Positions 1 through 4,270 of a stretch of 5,403 nt of DNA are shown here, in pieces. Source of the stretch: Dehalococcoidales bacterium. GTDB lineage: Bacteria > Chloroflexota > Dehalococcoidia > Dehalococcoidales > UBA2162. The stretch spans positions 960,590-965,992 of the forward strand of contig CP070645.1 in assembly GCA_020354275.1 (NCBI GenBank). Reading direction: 5' to 3'. The notes beneath the pieces were generated by a model. It was not told the origin of the DNA and did not search any database. It was given only the letters and a program-made list of their open reading frames with translations. The translations under genes were made by a program, and so were the position numbers. Numbering within the stretch: position 1 is the stretch's first letter; the number at the start of each line of letters is the position of its first letter.

Positions 1-185
1 CGTGATATTTCTGCTGGCGTTGCCTGGTTGCCAATAGCCTGGATTATAAACAAAGCCGTGGCTTCCATAGCAGTAACCCCATTCCCATTTAACTCCTTCT
101 CCCTGGCTTTGAACATGGCCTCACTGGCCTGATTCAACAGCATCCAAACCTCATAATCCCGATCATCCGACAGATAATGTTGCAT
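1..185 (-). CDS. MarR-family transcriptional regulator, N-terminal part (gene continues past the left edge)
   Basis: The leftward frame starts at ATG 183-185 and stays open to the window edge, giving 61 residues beginning MQHYLSDDRDYEVWMLL. An AGGAG lies 8 nt before this ATG. Another ATG 5 nt further upstream is in a different frame and soon meets a stop. The visible part matches the start of MarR winged-helix regulators: a dimerisation helix with FKAREKEL, a G-V-T-x-x-E-A-T-A-L-F turn, and the start of the DNA-binding segment (IGNQATPAEIS). MarR proteins are cytosolic dimers that bind palindromes, usually repressing their own or neighbouring genes until a ligand binds. The recognition helix and ligand pocket lie outside the window, so target and ligand cannot be inferred. 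It is divergent from rnc. The region upstream holds two palindromes around its promoter, which suggests autoregulation (inference). Confidence 0.8.
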   Translation of the reverse strand, partial: MQHYLSDDRDYEVWMLLNQASEAMFKAREKELNGNGVTAMEATALFIIQAIGNQATPAEIS

Positions 186-223
186 CCCATGTTCTCCTAT
201 TCTAGTTTCCAAATTTTTTGTAG

Positions 224-284
224 AAAAAAACCGCGTAGTAGATCCTGTAGAAATCACAATAATCTCCAGGTCCTACTAACGGTT
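224..284 (-). terminator. Terminator-like hairpin in the marR leader (possible attenuator or small-RNA 3' end)
   Basis: Read leftward, arm 284-267 pairs with arm 247-229: AACCG with CGGTT, TAGTAG with CTACTA, and CCTG with CAGG, separated by small internal loops. The apical loop is about 19 nt. Seven T residues (230-224) follow the stem directly, as in an intrinsic terminator. It lies between the predicted marR promoter and the marR start codon, so it could terminate transcription before the gene or end a short RNA. The stem is interrupted and the loop is large, so its strength is uncertain. No competing antiterminator was found by eye. Confidence 0.45.
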
Positions 285-311
285 AAAAATAATACAAGAG
301 CTTAGACACTA

Positions 312-327
312 AATTACCACGGTAATT
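312..327. promoter_or_regulatory. Operator-like inverted repeat, AATTACC-AC-GGTAATT
   Basis: This is a perfect 7-bp inverted repeat with a 2-nt spacer, 16 bp in all. It overlaps the -10 box and the likely transcription start of the leftward marR promoter. Its size and symmetry fit a MarR-dimer site. Assignment to the adjacent MarR protein is inference from position. Confidence 0.45.
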
Positions 328-354
328 CTAACATAAATTCCATGATAATGACAA
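325..354 (-). promoter_or_regulatory. Predicted sigma70-type promoter for marR
   Basis: Read leftward, TTGTCA (354-349) and TAGAAT (330-325) are separated by 18 bp. Each box matches its consensus at 5 of 6 positions. The start of transcription would be near 318, giving a leader of about 130 nt before the marR ATG. The two 16-bp palindromes overlap the -35 and -10 boxes, the layout expected of a repressed, autoregulated promoter. Confidence 0.5.
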
Positions 355-360
355 CATTAT
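345..360. promoter_or_regulatory. Second operator-like inverted repeat, ATAATG-ACAA-CATTAT
   Basis: This is a perfect 6-bp inverted repeat with a 4-nt spacer, 16 bp in all, covering the -35 box of the predicted leftward promoter. Its centre is 33 bp from that of the palindrome at 312-327, about three helical turns, so both would face the same side of the helix. The two half-sites differ in sequence, which weakens the case for a single protein binding both. Confidence 0.35.
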
Positions 361-398
361 TTACCCTATCTAACCTAACCATATCAGGCAAGAATAAT

Positions 399-463
399 CC
401 GGTGGTGATTGACCACCTATACTGACGATTGTCTACAACCCATCCGGCTAAATAGACCACCGG
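399..463. repeat. Three-part inverted repeat in the marR-rnc intergenic region
   Basis: CCGGTGGT (399-406) is complementary to ACCACC at 412-417 (5-nt loop) and, over all 8 bases, to ACCACCGG at 456-463. GACCACC occurs as a direct repeat at 411-417 and 455-461, spaced 44 bp. The element lies just upstream of the rnc promoter -35 box, so it could be an activator or repressor site. As it lies upstream of the predicted transcription start, an RNA role would need an earlier promoter. Otherwise the rest of 361-470 shows nothing recognisable. Confidence 0.3.
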
Positions 464-470
464 GAACCAT

Positions 471-499
471 TTGACAGAGTCTGCCCGAACACTTATGCT
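471..499 (+). promoter_or_regulatory. Predicted sigma70-type promoter for rnc
   Basis: A perfect -35 box TTGACA (471-476), a 17-bp spacer and TATGCT (494-499) make up the promoter. The -10 box keeps the first two bases and the last T of TATAAT. Transcription would begin near 506, leaving a leader of about 25 nt that contains the rnc ribosome-binding site. The TTG of the -35 box is also an in-frame possible start for rnc, which can mislead gene callers. Confidence 0.6.
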
Positions 500-515
500 G
501 GTTTCAGGTTACTGC

Positions 516-522
516 AAAGGAG
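516..522 (+). promoter_or_regulatory. Ribosome-binding site AAAGGAG that decides the rnc start
   Basis: AAAGGAG ends 8 nt before the TTG at 531. The upstream candidates, TTG 471 and ATG 495, have no comparable site. This favours translation from 531. Confidence 0.65.
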
Positions 523-530
523 ATCTGGCC

Positions 531-1229
531 TTGGCCGACCTGGACACCCTGCAACAAACTCTCGGGGTCTATTTCAAAGACATATCCCTGCTGAAACAGG
601 CGCTGGTACACGGCTCCTACATCAATGAGAGCCCCGGTTTTACCCCCTCCTCAAACGAAAGGCTCGAATTTCTGGGTGACGCCGTCCTGGGCTTGATAGT
701 GGCGCAGAAGTTATACCAAGACTTTCCCCATTTTGCCGAGGGGAAAATGACCAAAATCCGCGCTGCCATCGTCCGTAGAGACACTTTAGTACGGATGGCC
801 AGAAACATCGACCTGGAAAACTACCTGTACCTGGGCAAGGGTGAAGAGGCCAGCGGTGGCCGGTATAAACCAACCAACCTAGCCAGTGCGTTCGAAGCGG
901 TAATCGCCGCTATTTTCCTCGATCAAGGTCTAACTATTACCAGGGATATCATTCTAAGATTAATCGATGCCAAGCTACAGGAACTGATAAGCACCGGAAC
1001 CGTTGATTATAAATCAGAGCTACAGGAATTCATCCAGGCCAGAAAACAACAGTCGCCCACCTATGAGGTAATCGAAATAACCGGGCCAGACCACAACAGG
1101 ACTTTCACCGTAGAAGTAAGATTAGGTGAAACGGTATTGGGTAGAGGTTCGGGGAAGAACAAGAAAGCCGCCGAGTCTAAAGCCGCCCGTTCAGCCCTGG
1201 AGCAACTCTCCACTTACTTTACAGAGTAA
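531..1229 (+). CDS. rnc: Ribonuclease III
   Basis: Cytosolic double-strand-specific endoribonuclease that processes rRNA precursors and structured mRNAs as a homodimer. From the chosen TTG start it is 232 aa, a normal length for the family. The nuclease domain (about 1-150) contains the signature NERLEFLGDAVL at 42-53, with catalytic-site E46 and D50, and E122 in FEAVIAAIFLD. A double-stranded RNA-binding domain follows at about 158-229, opening with DYKSELQEF and ending with GKNKKAAESKAA. The frame is open upstream to 471, but that segment holds a TTGACA/TATGCT promoter and no family-like residues, whereas AAAGGAG lies 8 nt before TTG 531 and the protein then begins in the usual way (LDTLQQTLGVYF). 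Oddity: S119 stands where most family members have the metal-site Asp (D114 in E. coli, pattern D-x-x-E). Probably the first gene of a four-gene rightward cluster. Confidence 0.95.
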   Translation: MADLDTLQQTLGVYFKDISLLKQALVHGSYINESPGFTPSSNERLEFLGDAVLGLIVAQKLYQDFPHFAEGKMTKIRAAIVRRDTLVRMARNIDLENYLYLGKGEEASGGRYKPTNLASAFEAVIAAIFLDQGLTITRDIILRLIDAKLQELISTGTVDYKSELQEFIQARKQQSPTYEVIEITGPDHNRTFTVEVRLGETVLGRGSGKNKKAAESKAARSALEQLSTYFTE

Positions 1230-1290
1230 TTCCTCTTTGCTAAAATTCAGTTAAAGTCCCCGAAGTTAAATACCCGGTTGAGGTGTCGTT

Positions 1291-1437
1291 ATGGGCAAAC
1301 GAGACTTCAGGCACAGAGAACCAAAGAAACCCAAAAAAACGGCCAAGAAAACGGCGGCAGCAGAAATCCTGCCTCCTCCGATGACTGTTGAGGTAATCAA
1401 GAAGGGAAGGAAAGAACCAAGGGAAAAGGAGGAATAG
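1291..1437 (+). CDS. Small, highly basic conserved-looking protein (48 aa), unknown function
   Basis: ATG 1291 to TAG 1435-1437 encodes 48 residues. GAGGTG lies 5 nt before the start. The protein begins MGKRDFRHREPKKPKK, has a Lys/Ala-rich centre, then a short hydrophobic patch (EILPPPMTVEVIKKG) and a charged tail (KEPREKEE). Lys and Arg dominate, and there is no membrane segment or cysteine. Low complexity and high charge suggest an RNA- or ribosome-associated peptide, which would suit its place after rnc, but this is inference. It resembles small basic proteins I associate with Dehalococcoidia genomes; a database search would be needed to confirm this. It begins 61 nt after rnc, and its stop lies between the ribosome-binding site and the start of the next gene, so the two are probably translationally coupled. 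It is short enough for gene callers to miss. Confidence 0.65.
   Translation: MGKRDFRHREPKKPKKTAKKTAAAEILPPPMTVEVIKKGRKEPREKEE
1424..1432 (+). promoter_or_regulatory. Strong ribosome-binding site AAAAGGAGG for the radical SAM gene
   Basis: AAAAGGAGG lies inside the last codons of the 48-aa gene and ends 10 nt before the ATA at 1443. No ATG, GTG or TTG follows at a usable distance in the radical SAM frame, so this site is the main evidence for a non-canonical start there. Confidence 0.6.
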
Positions 1438-1442
1438 GCCAG

Positions 1443-2492
1443 ATAGCAGCTTACCAGCAGCTTTATAACACCGGGGAGTTAAGCGAACGGGTAGCTAAAG
1501 CCAAAGCCATCCTCAATGAGTGCTGTCTGTGTCCACGATGCTGTGGTGCCAACCGTCTGGCAGGCGAAAGCGGCGAATGCCACGTCGCCGACCGGGTTAT
1601 CATTTCCAGCTATGGCCCCCACTTCGGGGAAGAAGTACCTCTGGTAGGCAACCATGGCTCAGGGACAATTTTCTTCACCTACTGCAATCTACGTTGCGTT
1701 TTCTGCCAGAACTATACCATCAGCCAGATTGGCGAAGGCACCGAGGCGGACAGAGAAGAGCTGGCCGGGATAATGCTCTACCTCCAGGCCGCGAAATGCC
1801 ACAATATTAATCTGGTCAGCCCCACGCACGTGGTGCCTTACATCCTCGACGCCCTGGAACTGGCAGCAAGCCGGGGACTGGATATCCCGCTGGTATATAA
1901 CTCGGGCGGTTACGATTCTCTGGAAACCCTTAGACTGCTCGACGGGATTATTGACATATATATGCCCGATATGAAGTACTCCGACAAAAAAACCGCCAGA
2001 GAGCTATCCGGAGTTAAAGACTACCCCCGTATCAACAGAACAGCCGTAAAGGAAATGCACCGCCAGGTAGGCGACCTCCAGATTGACGAGGACGGTATAG
2101 CCCGGCACGGTCTCCTGGTACGGCACCTGGTGCTACCCCACCGGTTGGCCGGAACCGGGGAGATAGTACGCTTCCTCGCCCGTGAGATATCCCCACATAC
2201 CTACCTCAATATCATGGCCCAGTACCGCCCCTGCCACCTGGCTTTTGGAATACCACTGCTGTTAAGACCGCTAAACAGGGATGAGTTTAATGAAGCCATC
2301 AATCTGGCCCATCATTATGGTATGGACAGGCTGGATAGAGAGAACTACAGTATACCGGTGATATCACGACCGGTGAATAAAGAGCAGCTTGACGAAGCTA
2401 AAAACCAGGCTCACCGGCATGGCCTGGACAGGTTACACAGACACCGCTTTGGCCCGCTTATAAGGCTTATCCGGAGGCAAGGTGATGAGTGA
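1443..2492 (+). CDS. PflX-like radical SAM protein (COG1313), apparent ATA start
   Basis: Radical SAM iron-sulfur protein of the PflX group, often labelled putative pyruvate formate-lyase activating enzyme; its substrate is not established. From ATA 1443 it is 349 aa. Residues 27-46 carry the N-terminal Cys motif CCLCPRCCGANR...C (C27, C30, C34, C46, with C28 and C33 extra). Residues 81-88 are CNLRCVFC, whose C81, C85 and C88 should bind the 4Fe-4S cluster that cleaves S-adenosylmethionine. Family-typical stretches follow: HNINLVSPTH, VYNSGGYDSLETL, DIYMPDMKYSD, GLLVRHLVLPHRLAGT and NIMAQYRPC. The frame is open back to a TGA at 1389 with no ATG, GTG or TTG before ATG 1773, which would delete the catalytic cysteines. 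The family N-terminus (Y..L..TGEL..R) aligns with translation from 1443. A point mutation or assembly error changing ATG to ATA is the main alternative. The C-terminus has a 34-residue tandem duplication. The end overlaps the acylphosphatase gene. Confidence 0.85.
   Translation: MAAYQQLYNTGELSERVAKAKAILNECCLCPRCCGANRLAGESGECHVADRVIISSYGPHFGEEVPLVGNHGSGTIFFTYCNLRCVFCQNYTISQIGEGTEADREELAGIMLYLQAAKCHNINLVSPTHVVPYILDALELAASRGLDIPLVYNSGGYDSLETLRLLDGIIDIYMPDMKYSDKKTARELSGVKDYPRINRTAVKEMHRQVGDLQIDEDGIARHGLLVRHLVLPHRLAGTGEIVRFLAREISPHTYLNIMAQYRPCHLAFGIPLLLRPLNRDEFNEAINLAHHYGMDRLDRENYSIPVISRPVNKEQLDEAKNQAHRHGLDRLHRHRFGPLIRLIRRQGDE
2250..2453 (+). repeat. Tandem duplication of a 34-residue unit at the C-terminus of the radical SAM protein
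   Basis: Codons 270-303 (2250-2351) and 304-337 (2352-2453) encode two adjacent units that align without gaps. Both begin IP, share RP-(L/V)-N near position 6-9, A..H near 20-21, and G-(M/L)-DRL near 24-28. I count 15 identities in 34. The nucleotide copies have diverged, so the duplication is not recent. The first unit looks like the normal family tail after QYRPC. Confidence 0.7.
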
Positions 2493-2769
2493 ACTGGCCT
2501 CAGTCAAGATAACAGTATCCGGCCGTGTTCAGGGTGTTTACTTCCGAGGCTTTACCGTGAGACATGCCAGGGAACTCGGCTTAACCGGCTATGCACGCAA
2601 TATGTCTGACCGGAAAACAGTAGAGGTTCACGCCGAAGGGGAAAGAGATAAGCTGGAGCAACTGGTTGAACACCTCAAGGTCGGGCCACCGGCCGCCCGG
2701 GTAGAAGAGGTCATTACCGACTGGTCAGGACACACCGGCAGTTATTCTGATTTTAAAATAGGCTACTGA
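2485..2769 (+). CDS. acyP: Acylphosphatase
   Basis: Small cytosolic enzyme that hydrolyses carboxyl-phosphate bonds in acylphosphates such as acetyl phosphate. It has 94 aa, the usual size for the single-domain family. The phosphate-binding signature GRVQGVYFRGF spans residues 13-23 with catalytic R21, and the second catalytic residue is N39 in GYARN. The usual ending, DFKIGY, closes the ferredoxin-like fold. ATG 2485 is chosen because GGAGG (2473-2477) lies 7 nt upstream; GTG 2482 is in frame but only 4 nt away. The gene overlaps the end of the radical SAM gene by 8 nt, so translation is probably coupled. Its stop is 16 nt from the convergent DUF362 stop, with no clear terminator between them. 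Its physiological substrate cannot be told from sequence. Confidence 0.93.
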   Translation: MSELASVKITVSGRVQGVYFRGFTVRHARELGLTGYARNMSDRKTVEVHAEGERDKLEQLVEHLKVGPPAARVEEVITDWSGHTGSYSDFKIGY

Positions 2770-2785
2770 GCCCGGTAAGGTAGTC

Positions 2786-3517
2786 TTAAATCTCCCATCC
2801 TGCCCTGGCTTCCCTGATCAGGTCGAGATAATCGGTCTTGATATCCAGCGTACGGGAAACCTCATAATCTACCTCGTAGGGTTCGCCAACAAAAACTTTA
2901 CCATAATCTTCAGACTCCCCACGAACGAGGCTATTGGAACCGACAAATTTCTGGCGGCCTTCTACAATCCCAAGGTCAAAGGGCAGGGTAAAATAGAGGT
3001 CAGTAATTACCCTGTTTATCCCGAGACTGTACAGACCCCTCCAACCGCCTGTTTCATCGCTGCCATATTTACTACCTGGTAGCAGGGTCAGCATGTTCAT
3101 AATACTGAGATGCCCCCTCCCCTGGAAAATTTTTAACGGGGCAACAGTGATTAAATAATCGCTGGACAGGATAACATTCGGTACCCAGAAAGTGGGCACG
3201 GCCAGGGGTTTAGGCAGAGGATTATCTACCTCTACCCAGATACAATCCTTTACGTCCAGCAGCAGAATACGGGGGAAATCATAGCCCAAAGCCTGATATA
3301 TTGGATAAATCGAATCCCCGCCAGGAGTACCTTCAAGTATTAGAATATCAGCATCGCTGACCTGCCTGATACCCCTTATTATTGTTGATAAGATCTCCCG
3401 GCCGGTAGATACCGGATACGGCTCCTCATAGCAGGCACTCGGCTTAATTAAAATACGCCGTGCCCGCGATACTGCTACTGGTGGTTTGAAAACAAACTCA
3501 GAAGCATCAAATATCAA
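2786..3517 (-). CDS. DUF362 domain protein (COG2006-like), function unknown
   Basis: A 243-aa protein recognised as DUF362 by its order of motifs: ILIKPS (22-27, usually IKPN), a DILILEG strand (57-63) followed by GGD, YLITVAPLK (121-129) then a Ser/Asn element S138-x-x-N141 that corresponds to the S..KN motif, and FDLGIVEG near residues 180-190. The family has no settled biochemical role, though some members carry ferredoxin domains. Here there is no CxxCxxC cluster motif, signal peptide or membrane helix, so it is a stand-alone cytosolic version. The start is TTG 3517: GGAGGAG sits 6 nt upstream and an in-frame TAG lies two codons before, so the frame cannot extend. It follows the hydrolase gene by 90 nt, with a weak candidate promoter in the gap, so it may be transcribed separately. 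It converges on the acylphosphatase gene. Confidence 0.75.
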   Translation of the reverse strand: MIFDASEFVFKPPVAVSRARRILIKPSACYEEPYPVSTGREILSTIIRGIRQVSDADILILEGTPGGDSIYPIYQALGYDFPRILLLDVKDCIWVEVDNPLPKPLAVPTFWVPNVILSSDYLITVAPLKIFQGRGHLSIMNMLTLLPGSKYGSDETGGWRGLYSLGINRVITDLYFTLPFDLGIVEGRQKFVGSNSLVRGESEDYGKVFVGEPYEVDYEVSRTLDIKTDYLDLIREARAGWEI

Positions 3518-3561
3518 TCCCTACTCCTCCAGCCAATCTGCCACCTTCCCTCTGAAAATCT

Positions 3562-3567
3562 ATTATA
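3562..3567 (-). promoter_or_regulatory. Candidate -10 box (TATAAT) for the DUF362 gene
   Basis: A perfect TATAAT read leftward lies about 45 nt before the DUF362 start. No acceptable -35 box is found 16-18 bp upstream, where the GC-rich hairpin at 3581-3597 sits instead. The hexamer alone is weak evidence; activator-dependent or chance occurrence are both possible. Confidence 0.3.
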
Positions 3568-3580
3568 AAGCACTGAATAG

Positions 3581-3597
3581 ACCCGGGGGTTCCGGGT
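3581..3597 (-). terminator. Short GC-rich hairpin after the hydrolase gene
   Basis: ACCCGG (3581-3586) and CCGGGT (3592-3597) form a perfect 6-bp stem with a 5-nt loop, 11 nt past the stop of the leftward hydrolase gene. The leftward transcript has no T-run after it, so it is at best a weak or factor-assisted terminator, or a 3' end-stabilising hairpin. Confidence 0.3.
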
Positions 3598-3607
3598 TTA
3601 CCATCCT

Positions 3608-4255
3608 TTATAGCGACGGTTCCAGGACTATAATCTGAGTGGTAGCCGGAAGGTTCTCCTTCTTGAGCTCCACCTCGCTTGAGCCCTGCTTACTAACCCC
3701 TGTTTTCCCCTCCAGGAAATCATCTACCGCCGATATCGGGAAAGCACACTTATCGTTCTTAAAATGCATGGGTATTATGACCTTCGGCGCTAACTGGTTA
3801 CAAACGCCGGTAGCCGTCTCGGCATCAATTGTGAAAAATCCCCCCACCGGTGTCAGAACCACGTCTACTGCACCAATCTGGGTAGCTTCTTTATCGCCCA
3901 GCGGATGACCCAGGTCGCCAAGATGACAGACCCTGATGCCATCCATTTCAAAGCAGAATATAATATTACCACCGCGCTTGCTGCCACCGGCATCGTCATG
4001 GTAGGTGGAGACACCGTTTAATTTTATCCCTTTTTTCTCTACCGGGGCGGCTTCTTTCACAACCTCCGGGTTACCCTGGACTGCCGCTGCATTGTTATGG
4101 TCACCATGCTCATGGCTGATGGTGACAAAATCGGCTGATTCCTTGATTTCACCGTAACTCAAGCCGCTGTAGGCGGAATAGGGATCGGTGATTATACTGG
4201 TTCCGGTATCCGAAGTAATCTTGAAAGCTGAAGGTCCCAACCACTTAACCTTCAC
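3608..4255 (-). CDS. Metallo-beta-lactamase-fold hydrolase, UlaG-like (COG2220)
   Basis: A 215-aa zinc-type hydrolase of the metallo-beta-lactamase fold. The metal-binding motif is SHEHGDH (H48, H50, D52, H53), followed by HLGD (H111, D114) and PMHF (H164), the order expected for the UlaG-like group. These proteins start as here with a short W-x-G strand, an F or S turn and a TDPY segment, and often act on cyclic or phosphoester bonds, but substrates vary too widely to name one. No signal peptide is present, so it is cytosolic. The start is GTG 4255 with a very strong AAGGAGGT (4264-4271) 8 nt upstream. That site touches the last base of the pepA stop, 15 nt before this gene, so the two form an operon and are likely co-translated. 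The partner suggests a turnover role, but this is inference. Confidence 0.88.
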   Translation of the reverse strand: MKVKWLGPSAFKITSDTGTSIITDPYSAYSGLSYGEIKESADFVTISHEHGDHNNAAAVQGNPEVVKEAAPVEKKGIKLNGVSTYHDDAGGSKRGGNIIFCFEMDGIRVCHLGDLGHPLGDKEATQIGAVDVVLTPVGGFFTIDAETATGVCNQLAPKVIIPMHFKNDKCAFPISAVDDFLEGKTGVSKQGSSEVELKKENLPATTQIIVLEPSL

Positions 4256-4270
4256 TCTGAAAAACCTCCT

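Noticed and set aside
283..309. A 9-codon frame in the marR leader read leftward (GTG ... TTG TAT TAT TTT TAA) ending at the terminator-like stem, resembling an aromatic or leucine leader peptide
   Set aside because: It has no ribosome-binding site, the predicted transcript start leaves only about 9 nt before it, and such a short frame can occur by chance.
1410..1445. A -1 frameshift fusing the 48-aa protein to the radical SAM protein
   Set aside because: No X-XXY-YYZ slippery heptamer is in register before the TAG. The strong ribosome-binding site followed by a family-like N-terminus fits separate initiation better. It remains a minor alternative.
1520..1810. A 96-aa Arg-rich frame rightward
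   Set aside because: It overlaps the radical SAM motifs in another frame and has low-complexity composition typical of an out-of-frame reading.
1773..2492. A 239-aa radical SAM-like protein starting at ATG 1773
   Set aside because: The frame continues upstream with the CNLRCVFC cluster motif and the N-terminal Cys motif. There is no ribosome-binding site at 1773.
2763..2786. A possible bidirectional terminator between the convergent acylphosphatase and DUF362 genes
   Set aside because: The only hairpin seen is about 6 bp with a wobble pair and a 13-nt loop, and it has no T-run.
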